A stretch of DNA of 64,000 bases from Dreissena polymorpha (Eukaryota; Mollusca; Bivalvia; Myida; Dreissenidae): assembly GCF_020536995.1 (NCBI RefSeq), contig NC_068369.1, positions 23,087,540-23,151,539 on the forward strand. The letters run 5' to 3'. The notes beneath the pieces are model-generated. The model searched no databases, was not told the DNA's origin, and was given only the letters and a program-made list of their open reading frames with translations. Shown here one piece after another: positions 33,521 through 64,000 of the stretch (position 1 is its first letter; each line of letters opens with the position of its first letter). Made by a program: the position numbers and the translations under genes.

Positions 33521-33762
33521 CTCTGGGAAAACTGGGCTGTATGCATGTGCCCAGAGCATTTCAGATTAGCCTGTGCAGTCATCAGGGACGACACTTTTTT
33601 CGCCTCTATAGGATTTTGTTTAGAAGAGACTTCCTGTTATATTCAATTAACTGTAAAGTGTCAATCCTAATTAGCCAATGGAACTGCACCGGCTAATCTT
33701 ATTCTGGGAGCACACTTTACAGACATGCATTATGCTACGGGAGTTTTTTTCCAGAGCCCAGC
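33521..33762. mobile_element. Family I palindromic MITE
   Basis: AAACTGGGCTGTATGCATG at the left, AGATTAGCCTGTGCAGTC then AGGGACGACACTTT inside, with inverted partners at the right (GCACACTTTACAGACATGC). Confidence 0.6.
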
Positions 33763-33834
33763 TCATATGTGCTTGTATTTTCATTCGTAATATTGAACAA
33801 TTAATTTTAAAAACCTTTGTAGTTGTGGAGTTTG

Positions 33835-34000
33835 TTGAGACACTCGTTCATGGTCTAGTGGTAGAGTATTGGTTTGCAGCAGAGTTTAATACACTCATTG
33901 GGCCAGTTCTAATAGGACCACTTGCATAGCCAGCAGCTAGATAAATCAGTTGGGACTAAGTACCTTCCTGTCAAGCACCTTGTACTAAGGACAGGAATCA
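33835..34000 (+). mobile_element. tRNA-derived SINE fragment
   Basis: TCATGGTCTAGTGGTAGAGT is a tRNA A box; no clear B box. The body continues to AGGACAGGAATCA, where a MITE (34001-34241) interrupts it. Confidence 0.45.
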
Positions 34001-34241
34001 GGGGTCCGTCTTATCAAAGATCGTACGACAATGTTAACTTACGATTGAATTTTGTAATTTTAAAATGTAAGTGAAAATGATTTGTATGTTTCAAATATAA
34101 AGGATATTTGACAGCTACTTTGAAAATGAATGGAAATGTTCAACAAAAGTAATTATAAATGTGACGGTTACGTATTTATGGCGCTTCGAAAATTGCATCG
34201 TAAGGTGAGAATGTCGTACGATCTTTGATAAGACGGGCCCC
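34001..34241. mobile_element. 241-bp MITE with terminal inverted repeats of about 28 bp
   Basis: GGGGTCCGTCTTATCAAAG... at the left and ...CTTTGATAAGACGGGCCCC at the right; pairing extends through GATCGTACGACA. GGAATCA before and GGAGTCA after may be an imperfect target duplication. Confidence 0.7.
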
Positions 34242-35673
34242 TGGAGTCAACATTTTAAATGTAATTGTTAAATGTAAGAATTGACACTCTAATAAACTGT
34301 CCAACCTTTCAAAACAGCACTAACATCAAAGGCATATATATTTCACAGAACTGTAATAATTGATCTAAAATGACACGTACTTACACATTTAAGGAAGCCT
34401 GATTGGGTACAGGCATACAGATACTTTTGGTAACAATCCTTCTTATACTCAGATGTCTACACCAAATTGTACGGTAATTACACAAGCACAATTTGGATTC
34501 CAGTGTTCAAATGAGTTGACTTCTGTGTCTAACAAACCTAGCAACATACAAGACAGTTGGGTTTTCAGGTTTATTTATCAATTCAAAAATCTTGAAAGTA
34601 CAAGAATAATAAACAAGTGTAGATGCAATGTCAGACTTAATAACAATGCTACTAGTATGTTATATAAATAAACTTCTAAAAATACTGAACATAATTATCA
34701 GAACAGGCATGTATAAGGAGATATTTTGATCTGCAATATACTCAAATTTAAAACTTTTCGATCTTTGTTTCAAGCAATTTAATCAATATAGTTCATCATT
34801 GCAAAAATATTATGGTATGATAAAATGTCCATTGAAACTAACTTTAACTGATCTTTATTCAGTAAAATGTTTGGTAAAATACCAAGACATGTTTGCCTTA
34901 CTTTTTCCTTACTTAAATGTTTATAATGAACTATATATTAGTCAATTCAATAAATTACCACAACACATGTAATGTCTTACGATACAAAATTGCAAGGTAT
35001 TTACAAAGTTATAACACAGCATATAATAATATCACAGATTTTTACCATATCTACACATCATACAATTTATGCAACCGTGCCTACTGTTGATTGTGAAGAA
35101 ACAATGAATCGCTAAAGCACTACCATGTATGATGTACATGAACTGCAATTTTTTTTACAAATCCCAAAATATATATTCGGTGTGGATCTTATTACTTTCC
35201 TATTGTATTTGAAATTGTAAAGATGGATTTTTATGCAAATTATATATGACTTGCAATATTTCACTCTTCAGCCATGACAATTTACAATAAAACAACACTT
35301 GAAGGACAGAAGAACACCTTGATGCATTCTTGTGAATATGTTTAATTGACAACAGCTAGTAATGACCTCACTCAAAATAATGTTCACAAACATGCATACA
35401 ATGGCTTTACACTGAACTTTGAACCTACTCAGACAATAGAGTTTCAAAATTAATGCATTTTCTTGAATGTTAATAGAATAAAAAAAAAAAATCAACTCAT
35501 AGGCATTACATATGAAATTATGCTGTGAAGCTTTGATCCTGTTCTTGTATAACATGTAAGATTCACAGATAATAAAAAAAACTTTCAGTACATTGATTCT
35601 TTCTTTAAACTATGTGAACATGGAATAAAACGATTTTATATGAGAAAATAATAAAAGAAAGTTAATTTCCTTT
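34242..35673. other. Intergenic DNA and possible distal 3' UTR of CFAP91
   Basis: AT-rich; no repeat or gene recognised. Confidence 0.4.
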
Positions 35674-35679
35674 TTTATT
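35674..35679 (-). terminator. CFAP91 polyadenylation signal
   Basis: TTTATT on the plus strand is AATAAA in the direction of transcription, 128 bases after the CFAP91 stop codon. Confidence 0.55.
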
Positions 35680-35806
35680 CATTTGAAAACAAAAATACTT
35701 CACAATATGAAGTTTTTACTGTCAAGAAAATTCAAAAGGTAGGTATTTTCTAGGGCATCTCAAATATAGTAATGTCACATTTATACAAACATTCTTCCTA
35801 GGTTAC

Positions 35807-54720
<18,914 letters not shown>

Positions 54721-54802
54721 TTTTGATCTTTAACGCGATTATTTGGGGGAAATGAAAAAGATAAAGTTTGTTAAACTCCGTCGTCCATGTTTGTTTTCTA
54801 AT

Positions 54803-54813
54803 CCAATATGGCG
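54803..54813. promoter_or_regulatory. CCAAT and YY1-like site upstream of CFAP91
   Basis: CCAATATGGCG joins a CCAAT box to an ATGGCG YY1-type core, just downstream of the X-box in the direction of transcription. Likely core promoter. Confidence 0.4.
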
Positions 54814-54824
54814 ATCGTTTTCAG

Positions 54825-54838
54825 GTTTCCATAGAGAC
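54825..54838. promoter_or_regulatory. X-box (RFX site) upstream of CFAP91
   Basis: GTTTCCATAGAGAC fits the RYYNYYATRRNRAC X-box consensus at every position, about 105 bases upstream of the CFAP91 ATG. RFX factors drive ciliary genes in animals, so this is where one is expected. Confidence 0.65.
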
Positions 54839-56379
54839 AACCAAATCTTTTAGAAATTAAAAGCCACTTTTCAAACAAATGTTGTATATAATCTCATATT
54901 GAACCGTCGAGAACAATATGTTATAAATAATAATAACACAAAAAAATAAAAAATAAACAAACACGCAAAACTATTTTACAGTAGGTTACACTGCACTATA
55001 CCTTTTCAGGGCTGTTGACATCTCTCTACTAAAGGGCTATCACGCTAAAAATGGACACAAACATAGTAAATACTATTACTCTTATGTATTTAAATTGATT
55101 CACATAACTTTTGTTTGAAAACATCACCAACTGTGACAATCAAATACATTTTATTTATAATATTAGACAAACGCTCTACACATTGATACTATCCGTTTCC
55201 CGTTCATGATGATGACAACAATGTAAGTCGTTTCCCAATTAAATTTAATTTGAAATCAAAATTCCAGAATCGTACGTATTTTTTAAAACTTTGTCCGGGT
55301 GTTAAAAACCAAACTCAATTCTTTGAATCGTTTAATATGTATTCGTTGACGGTAAAATATATTTAAATGTAAACTGATGGGAGCTTCAGCTGTTTGTCAA
55401 CATCTGAAACCAAAACCAAAACCAACAACAACTATACAATCAACGAAGAGATATGCAACACCAATCTTAATGTAAAACACATCTGCCTATATCTGTTAGA
55501 AGATCTGATACATCTGAAGACTTTTAAAAAGAAACCTTACTTTCTACCAAAAGAACTTAAAGGCACATGACGCTCACGAGGTCAATACTCGAGTATGACA
55601 GTTGAATACATACATTCTAACCAATATAGATTGTTTTTTCAAACCCCGTATGTTTGTCCAAGGTCTTTTGAGCTCTACAATATTTTTCTGGTTTGTAGAA
55701 GACTATAACATGCAACATATCTCCGTCAGTATTATACAAATTTATTAATACAGCTAATTTAAATTGGTGCAAATCCTGAAAGATTAGCATTGTAAAAATA
55801 AAGCATTGCATAAACATGATACAAATAGACAAAAACGCGTTCATAAACGACGTTCATTTTCAAGTATTCATATAACTACAAATTGCATGAACATGCCACA
55901 GTGAAATTTTCTCAAATTCCTCTCAAAAAAGAATAAAATGACATGTCCATCATATTTATCAAAAACATTCGCCTAATAGATGTCTTTCAACATTTGATGT
56001 AAACAATTTTTGAATACATTTGGACAATGTTTTAATCAAGAAAGAGTAACATTTGTTTAACAAGTTTTTTTATTATCGAGCAACTCAGAGAATTGCAATT
56101 TAACATGCGCATCTAATACCACTATATGTAATATATGTAAAGCATCTATACGTTAGATTATTATCCTGTTGTCAGGTCCGGGATTTCTTACTGCGATGTA
56201 TTCGAGTACTCAAAACGCCCAACGTTGTGTTTGTCCGAATGACGATCGGTGCAAATATGTAATAATTCTGTTGAATCTGTCAAGTACCTTTAAGAAGAAT
56301 TGTTTACATGTATTTTAGTTTTTCAGTGTGTAAAATGTGTTTTTTGTTCTCCTACTCCTCCTCCTTATCATCACTCATT
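54839..56379. other. Upstream of CFAP91: nothing recognised
   Basis: AT-rich intergenic sequence beyond the promoter; no repeat family or convincing frame. Confidence 0.4.
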
Positions 56380-59180
56380 TGGCCGTTGGTCGTTGGGGAA
56401 AGGAGGGACGATGTCAGAGATATCCTCCGCCCATTAGGTTGTGAAAAGCTGGGAGAAGCTCAACCATTTGTTTAGGACGTCCATTCTTTCACATCGTCGA
56501 TCCAGTTTTTGTCCTGACAGCCTGACGGCAAACGCCCTCTAGAGTGCCCTGGAACCCAATATTGCCTGTTTACGTGTCCCAACTAAGCCAGCTTGCGCCG
56601 TTTGATGGTCTATGGTATGGTTTCTTGTGGACCAACAAGTGCTGCTGTCTTGTTCCGGACATACTCGTTGGTCTCGTGCTCTATATAGGAGATGCGGATC
56701 AGTCTGCGTTGACAATTTTGTTTAAATGACTCTATCATTCTGTGTCCGCGTGAGGTAGGTCTCGCAGCCATACAGAAGGAGACTACGAGGGACTTAAAGA
56801 GCCTGTGCTTGGTGGGGAAGCTGATGAAGCCGAATACCCACAACCTGCTCAGTCTTACCATGGCTTCAGTCACCATTGTAATTCTTTTTCGGACTTCAGT
56901 GGTATTGGTACCTTCTTTGGACAGGGCTGCTTCAAAGTACATGTACTTGAAACTGATCACTTGTTTCAGATACTTGCCGTTCATGGTGATGTTTACACTG
57001 GTGTTGTTCGTGCTTTTCAACATGATCTTAGACTTCACCTTGTTGATTTCCGACTACCATCCTGTATGCGGCTGCTCTTTCATAAAGCCTGTTGGTGAGG
57101 TCTTTCAGTTCACTGCTGGTGCAACCCATAAGGTCAATGCCATCAGCGAAACTCTAATTGAAGATAGATCTGAAACAGATGGGGACGGAAGAATGGTGGT
57201 CTTTGAGGGTCTCGTGCATTTTTCTTTCAAGGAAAAGGTAAAACAGACATCTCTGACTGACGCCCAATGATGTATTGAAGAACTCAACAATCTATTCATT
57301 GAGAAGTACTGCGCTGCTGGCGTTTTCGTAGAGTTCTTGGATGACTTTCACTAACCATTTGTCACTATTGAATCCTCTAAAAATCTACCATAGGCCATCA
57401 CGTCAAACGCTTTCTTAAAGTCGATTAGGTTGTTGAAGAGCTCATATAAGCGGTGCAGGTATTTCTCAAAGATGACTCTAAAGTTGATGATTTTTTTCAC
57501 TGTGCTCCGTCCAACTCTAAAACCAGCCTGCTATTCCGCCCGCTGTTCATCGGCCTTAATCTTAAATCGGTCGTATGACTTTGCTGGGATGGCAGATGAG
57601 GCAGATGGTGTGGTAATTTTCGCTCATCTCCCGGTAGCCAGACCGTCTCCACACCTTGGTCCACTACGTCTCCTCCCAGATCGTCTGGCTTAATGATGTA
57701 GTTGCTGCCGTCGATGTCTCTCTCGTATTTTTAATCAGCCCGCAAGGGACGTTGTCCACTCCAGGAGATTTTCTTGCCTTCAGACAGTGCACTGCCTTTT
57801 TCACCTCTGCTTTAAGTATGGGAAGACATGCGTCGTCGGCTTCTGGTCACTATGTGATCGTTATGAAGGGGACTGGGTCTTGTTTAAGCGGGTAGTTATA
57901 GAGGTTGCTGCATTATTCGACCCACCTGTTTAGGACTGCGGCACTCTCGGTCAGATGATTCCCGTCAGGGCCTGCTAAAACACTGGCATTGGGCTAACTG
58001 GTCTTCGTGAGGGTATTGTGAGTGCTGTAGGCTTTCTTACTGTTGTCTGTGGTCGTCTCTTTGTTAATATTTATACATTGCATCTCAATCCACTCCTACT
58101 TGGCTTCATCCATCTTCTTCATTTCCTCTCTTTTCGCTTTCTGGTATTCTGTCCTAGAGTCGAGTCTCGTGTACCTTTTATGCCTTAGCTCATTTTGTCG
58201 CATAGGTCCATTATATCGGTCGTTACCCATAGACTGTTCTTACTTCTCTCACCACCGAGAGCTTCATCGAACGATGACGGAAGGATTCAATGGTGATGGT
58301 GTCGATGTCATTGTCTGAGATAAATAGGGCTGCAAACGTACAACATATACGTGTTTCAAGCGCCTCTGCTAAGTCAAATCTAATGCGAGGGTTCTTGGCG
58401 ATGCGCTTGTTCTTTACCTTCAGCTTGATGATGGTGAGTACTAAGTCATGGTCATTGCCGATGTCTGCGCTAGGAAACGGTCTTGTGTTCTTTTTAGTGA
58501 TGCTAGACTAGTATGAAATCGATCTGGTTGTGTACTTTCCCTTTTGAATGCCAAGTCGTTGTACTGGAAGATTTGTCTGGCGGAAGCGTTTTGACCAGGG
58601 TGAGTTGGAGGCTTCAAGCGACCCCAAGACGTATGAGCCCTCTGTCGTTGATCTTTCATATGCCAAATCTACATACTGTCCATATCCAGCCTTTTAGGCA
58701 TCTGGTCTAACCTTGGCGTTCAAGTCGCATTGGACGATGAGGATGTCTTTCTTCGGGGCATTTGTAATGAAAGCGCTCTTCATATTTTTGTTGATCTCGT
58801 CTTTGTAGTGTGATCCTGGTCAATAGACCTAGATGATGGTCGTGTTGTGAGGTCTCGTTGAGATACGGATGGAGGTGAGCATACGGGAGACTGGGATGCA
58901 AATGATGACGTGGTTACTACCGCCTTCATAACGATGACAGCAACCCCGTACTGATGTATTGAATCCTCCCCGCTGAACCATATTGTGCGCTTCGTCTGTT
59001 GATGTTTCTCCGAAGCCTAGCAACCTGGCCCTGGCTAGTCCTATGATAGCGGTAGCGCATCAGCTCGTGCGTCAGTTCTTTGATCTTTCCGCACGCATTC
59101 GGTCTTCCTACGTTCCATGTTTCTATGGTTGTTGCCTTTGTTGCCAAGTTGATCGCTGGATAAACTTCAGTAGCTAACTT
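56380..59180 (-). mobile_element. Decayed APE-type LINE (RTE-like), minus strand
   Basis: Fragments in the right order on the minus strand: endonuclease start ETWNVGRPNACGKIKELTHE (about 59140-59050), endonuclease pieces STRPHNTTII (about 58835) and, near 58450-58320, a frame resembling NDHDLVLTIIKLKVK; RT tail KSKIMLKSTNNTSVNITMNG, KQVISFKYMYFEAALS (57038-56900), RLIRISYIEHETNEYV; final WIDDVKEW (about 56500). The frame is broken by many stops and shifts and no target duplication is seen. RTE-like rather than Jockey or CR1 is a guess. Confidence 0.7.
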
Positions 59181-60022
59181 GTCACATCCGCCCTGGGAAC
59201 TGACAGACTGTCTTCAATTAGTTTATAATTATCAAATCTGGAGTGATTAATTCTAAATACATATGAACGTTTATGATGTTAAGTCAATTAACGAGATTTG
59301 TTGAGAATGTGTTGGCATCTCAACCTTTTACTGTGACATTTAACTAGGACATAGGGACCGTGATCGTGTAAACCTCCTCTTGATGATTAAATTTCCAATT
59401 AAGTTTCACTCAATTATAATTTGTTGCGCAAATCTCCGAAAAAAAGAAAGGGGCCGTATGGGCGGATTTATTTAATGTATTTTAGTGATCAATCATTTTG
59501 CTTACATTTTCGTTACTTTTCCCGTATGTTACGACGTCTTCCAATGGGGTTATGTTTTGCATGATTTTTACAATCAATATATCGTTGTTTTTAATCCACG
59601 TTTCGTGAGATTATTCTCTCTGCAAATCAAGCTCACAAAACTTGTCATTTACCCTTATATAACGCACATTTACGTTGACTTCATCGTTGTCTCATTTTAC
59701 TATAATTCCTTGCTGCAAAGCCAGCATCATAATAACATATTCATATAACCACATACATCTAGTGCCTTTGGAAAAGCAGACGTTGATTTAAAACAATATT
59801 TCAGATTCAACAAACTGTTTCGGAATTCTGTTCGGATTTTTCAATATATCATATACTATGTTATTGATTTTTATACATCAATACGTGGGATTGAATAAAA
59901 GTTTTATCTGATATCATCATGTTAATGCTATGCGGTGACATACGAAACATGAAATGTGAACAGTCAAATAAGGACGTTGTAAAAAGCAGAACCTAATACT
60001 TCATTTACAATATTATTAACTG
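59181..60022. other. Intergenic DNA, nothing recognised
   Basis: AT-rich with no repeat match to the rest of the window. Confidence 0.4.
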
Positions 60023-60315
60023 CCAACATGATTAAATTCCTCTACAGCTTCTTACGCTTGTGCATATCTTTCCTTTACAACTTGCCGTTAAAGAGATAGG
60101 TGTAAAACATTTTAAGAGAACGGTTGGAGTGCTGCTTGATTGCATGTTCAGTCCGTTAATAGTGTGCTCAAGGAAAGGAAATGCATACGAAGGTGATTTC
60201 GTGCGTCATACGAGACCGTATCATACAAATTCAAAACGTTAGAAAAGAAGTTGGGGGAACTAATGATGTAAGATACGAGTCAAACGATCAACGACTGAAC
60301 ACAGACAAAATATCA
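60023..60315 (-). pseudogene. Relic 1 of the 62910-64000 gene family
   Basis: 60023-60052 matches 63547-63576 at about 28 of 30 bases (ATGATTAAATTCCTCTACAG here, ATGATTCAATTCCTCTACAG there). 60246-60290 resembles 63889-63940. Order and orientation are kept but about 120 bp are missing between the two blocks. Confidence 0.5.
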
Positions 60316-60406
60316 GACATTTATGTGCATCCATAATATAACGTGTTCGTAGATGGCGTGCTGTAAGCATGACTTAGGTTTATTCTTGCGCAATAGCTAT
60401 GGTTTC

Positions 60407-60551
60407 CTTTGTGCGTCATATGAGACCGTATCCTACGAATATAACATGTTATCGAATACGTTGGGAATAATGAATAACGTTATATACGATTCGCACGATC
60501 TATGACTGAAGACAGACAGCTGTGTCACTTCAAAATATCAGCTGACATTTT
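60407..60551 (-). pseudogene. Relic 2 of the same family
   Basis: Similar to relic 1 over GTGCGTCATATGAGACCGTA and GACTGAAGACAGACAG; the latter part resembles 63905-63945 (CGAAGACAGAG). No open frame. Confidence 0.45.
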
Positions 60552-62909
60552 TTGTCATTGATAATAGCATGCGTGCTTTACAAAAAAGTACGATAAGTAC
60601 TGACTGACTTCAAGTCGATGATTACTTTTGAAATACCGAATCAATCTTGATGAAAATTTACAAGTGTTTTCGAGAATATTATCAACTGACCTGTAATAAT
60701 TCTTTTAGGCATATACTGAACATTTTGACTCAGGAACCATGCGCAACCAGGATTTCATTTCCATTTAATATGTCATATATTAATTTGTTTGGTGGTGAAA
60801 CATAAGGCGTTTTTGTTTTAAAGCCATCATTCGATCATTGACCTTTTGGTTAGTTTGTTTCCCTTCTACTTCGAACTTTTTATTATGTGTTTAAACTCCA
60901 TTTACTTGTATTTTTCACATATTCAAAAATTATTTTCTCTAACCTGTGATATCTGTGTGATATTAAAACAAAAAAATTGTTTCAACGGACGGAAAATAAT
61001 CCTGACACTTTCTATTAGGTAAGTGATGTAAGCAAGAAAAGGACATTGACAAAGGACCCATCCCTTGGGTTTTATGGTGAACCTTACTAGTATAGTGGTG
61101 TTACGGTGGCCATGTAAACAATGCCATGTCTATTAACCATAACAAAACATAATACAATACGGAGAATCAGTGCTATTTCTTTGTGTAGATCTGTGTTTTT
61201 ATCGCGAACTTGCAATTTGAGCTTGCTTAGTCCAGTAATTAGTTTGTCAACTCCTCAATATATATTGATATTGATGTTTCTATTTAACTTTTTGTTAGTT
61301 GCCATAGGCTATGTGGCGAAGGATTGGAGCAGATTCAATAAGTTTGTTCAACATGTTGGATTTTGATACCGCTTTTATTAAGGTCTATTGGTCTATGTTT
61401 AGTGGTGCCAAGCCATTTTATTATTGCTTATTGCAGATGCTGATGGATTAATCATAGAGGATAACAGTGTCTTCATCGTTTTTTTTTACTTTAACATTTT
61501 GCCCTATACATACGTTATATTTCACTTCAATAAGAATGTTTATTTCAAAATTGTTGTCTATATTTTAAAGTTAATTGGGCAAATGGGATAAGAAGTAGCA
61601 AACATTATAGAAACATAATCGAAAACTCAATCTGCAATGCCGAATAAGTGTAGGGCCGGCTACAACAAGTATGATCGGTCTGGATAGTGGAAACATATCC
61701 ATATCATTTCTTAACAGTACAATTAAATTGTTTTAAGATATTAATTAAAACAAGCAATAAGAAAGTGAACACGTTTGGGATATAAATTGATTCTGAAGTT
61801 TAAGCACCAAGTTTCTGATGCTGAAGTTTCTGCAACATTTTCATGCGTACTTGTTCTTATGTGTGTTTTTCGCAATGTCTTAAACAATATAGAATGTGAT
61901 TCATTGATGCTACGTTTTTTGTGTTCGTGATTTAAATACAAGAACGATGCAACAAACACGCGCAAACTCTGCATGCGCCTTAAATATATAGTTAATCATT
62001 GAAAATACAAAAATCAATTGTCAACGTTATTCTTTTAATTTTAGAGATACTTTTAACTGCACAAATGACCACATACATACAGTATAATAAATATTGGATG
62101 CAGTCATATTTGTTTTCTAATGAAATCGATGCAATAAACACAAATGCATGCGCGTTTGCTTGCATGGTTATACATGTTGATCCAACATACATACATTGCA
62201 GAGGAAAGTGAATATATTTAAAAGGACTTTTTCACAGTTTTCGAAATGACAATGGCAATAAAAACATATTGAAAGAATAATTTCATTATATTTATATTCG
62301 AACACTAAACATAGCACTTCTCGTGAATTTTTTTTCACTATCGGTTGTTTTATGGATAATCATAAATTGAAATCGGTAGCATTATAAGGTGATTGTAACG
62401 CCTTTAAAAAGTAAATTAGAAACACTTATTATATTAACATAGCGTTTAGACTAAAAAATAAATAAAATTGAAATTGAAAGTTGAAATAAAATAAACAAAT
62501 TATTAGTTACAATTGTGTACCATCAATAAATTTAAAGATATGCTTCATGCTTTATGAACATAATACCTTTGTTTGAAAGAAAAATATTATTTATTTACAG
62601 TTACAATATACATAATGACACAGAGATCATGTATGGTAAGAATGTTATAATGGTCCATAAACGTTAAACGCAACTGAATGTATTCAATTTGAAAATTGTG
62701 ACTCATCAATTAAACATTGGGAATTAAAAAAAAAAGATTATGTTGGGAAGCAGTTATCCACCAATCGCATCTAACGATTAATAACACTATATAAACACTC
62801 TTGTCCAAGCCTACTAATTAATGTCTGGAATAAGTAAGAAAGGATGACAACATTGCTGCACTGGCATAATTACCAGTTTATGTACTTTATATACAGGTTA
62901 GTATTTTTT
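60552..62909. other. Intergenic DNA, nothing recognised
   Basis: Very AT-rich. Short frames such as that at 61121-61366 show no recognised similarity. Confidence 0.4.
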
Positions 62910-64000
62910 TTATTCCATATTAATATCCTGCAGTTTTGAAAAAATCAATTTCATTCCCGTCAGATCATTTTGTAATTCGCATTTTCTTAACTCCTTCCGT
63001 ATGTTATCAATTACTATAATTTTTCGTTTGTATTGTTCAAACTCCTTTCGGATGTTAGCAATTTCCATCAATTTTCTGTCTCTTTGGTCATCCATCACGT
63101 TTATTCGTTTTCGCACATCCGCTTGAAGTTCTCTCATATTATCTTCAATATTTATATCGAGAACACGTACAGTTGATGTGCAGTTTTGCAGCTGAATTAT
63201 TACGTAATCAAGTGCTGCCAATTCTACGTTGGCTATGACACCTTGATAAATGTCACATTGCTCCAGAACCTTTGCCAAAGCTAAGGTTGTTTGACAAATA
63301 CGTTCAGGCTCAATAAAATGAGTCGGGATGCTTACTTTTTTCCCAAATGTATCTTCTAAAATTTGATAAAGATTTTCTCCAAAGACATCAACAAGTATAA
63401 CTGAGTCTAAATCCTTATTTACTTCATCGAACCAATAGTGCCCCGTGACAAAGGCCACGTAGAATGCAAACAACCAATGTCGCACATTGTAAGAAGCAGG
63501 GCAAACGACCAGGTTGACTATGTAATTGACAGCCAACTCAGCCTTGCAAACATGATTCAATTCCTCTACAGCTTCTGTGCATCGTTCGTATGCTAATGAA
63601 AACCTTTCACGTTCCACAAGCTCTTGTATGCCGGCTACAGCTGTTGGTATAAAGCATTCTTCGAGAACTCTTTCAGTATCGCTCGACGGCATGCTTTCTA
63701 CCAGTCGATGGAACATGGCGGCAAATGCTCTCGACCATCTATCCTCAAAGTCCGTTGCTGGAGTACTGAACGCATTACACAGACAGACAAATGTGTGCTT
63801 TTGTGCAATAAACAGTCCTTGGTTAACTTGACTTCGTTCGTCAGGTGAGAGCTTATTTGGCATCAAATTCAACGTGCTATCAAAAAAGTTGGGGAAACAT
63901 GCATCATTTATGTTGGATATGAATCGACCAATCAATGACCGAAGACAGAGCGTAGGATCCGACTTCCAAACATTAGCCGGTGTTTCTTGACATTGATAAT
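62910..64000 (-). CDS. Unrecognised protein, C-terminal part, open to the window edge
   Basis: I do not recognise this family. The minus-strand frame is open for 363 codons from the window edge (YQCQETPANVWKSDPTLCLR...) to the stop at 62910; no start is inside the window in this reading, and an ATG further inside is not needed. Seen: a mostly helical, Leu/Ala/Glu-rich body (VLEECFIPTAVAGIQELVER), an aromatic-rich segment HWLFAFYVAFVTGHYWFDEV (about 155-175 residues from 63935) that could be a buried helix rather than a membrane span, and a strongly charged C-terminal coiled coil (MRELQADVRKRINVMDDQRD ... IRKEFEQYKRK). No signal peptide or catalytic motif seen. The codons look coding and there is no break. 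Two decayed relatives lie 3 kb to the left, suggesting a local tandem family. Confidence 0.7.
   Translation of the reverse strand, partial: YQCQETPANVWKSDPTLCLRSLIGRFISNINDACFPNFFDSTLNLMPNKLSPDERSQVNQGLFIAQKHTFVCLCNAFSTPATDFEDRWSRAFAAMFHRLVESMPSSDTERVLEECFIPTAVAGIQELVERERFSLAYERCTEAVEELNHVCKAELAVNYIVNLVVCPASYNVRHWLFAFYVAFVTGHYWFDEVNKDLDSVILVDVFGENLYQILEDTFGKKVSIPTHFIEPERICQTTLALAKVLEQCDIYQGVIANVELAALDYVIIQLQNCTSTVRVLDINIEDNMRELQADVRKRINVMDDQRDRKLMEIANIRKEFEQYKRKIIVIDNIRKELRKCELQNDLTGMKLIFSKLQDINME

Noticed and set aside
61121-61366. 81-codon hydrophobic frame
   Set aside because: Leu/Ile/Phe-rich because of AT composition; no start context, splice sites or family similarity seen.

Overview
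The window is animal nuclear DNA and almost certainly from a bivalve mollusc; a dreissenid mussel is a guess from the repeat families. It is AT-rich and intron-rich, and it is crowded with short interspersed elements that have hairpin ends and GTCT/GTCC microsatellites. It carries two well-conserved host genes, one unidentified gene running off the right edge, and many transposable elements.

Layout: 1-2059 is unassigned DNA, starting with a GC-rich patch. 2060-29074 (+) is a PKNOX/PREP-type TALE homeobox gene in nine coding exons. Its introns hold a nearly intact R2-superclade LINE (6390-10105), itself inserted in a tandem-core repeat, and a 6.7-kb pogo-like DNA transposon (13269-20003) with a transposase, a PHD finger and a HIRAN-like second gene. 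29281-35673 is the spacer between two convergent genes. 35807-54720 (-) is CFAP91 (MAATS1/AAT-1), a radial-spoke-base protein of motile cilia, complete in fifteen coding exons with a candidate RFX X-box upstream. 54721-62909 is intergenic, with a decayed APE-type LINE (about 56380-59180) and two decayed relics related to the last gene. 62910-64000 (-) is an unrecognised coding region open to the window edge.

The two host genes have unrelated jobs: PKNOX is a nuclear partner of PBC/HOX factors, and CFAP91 is an axonemal scaffold. They share an odd structural trait. Several exon boundaries (PKNOX exons 5, 6 and 7; CFAP91 exon 12; CFAP91 exon 7 at its donor) are flanked by partial tandem duplications of the boundary itself. 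The clearest is an 8 x 49-bp array in which each unit carries the splice acceptor plus the first seven codons of PKNOX exon 7. Every decoy acceptor there, and one at exon 6, would truncate the protein before or inside the homeodomain.

At least seven interspersed repeat families share one plan: a head hairpin, a GTCT/GTCC microsatellite, tandem core units of about 120-150 bp, an end hairpin and a terminal CTTGTT. That plan resembles non-autonomous Helentron/'pearl'-type elements. All coordinates and splice junctions were read by eye from the sequence and from remembered family sequences; no search or alignment program was run.
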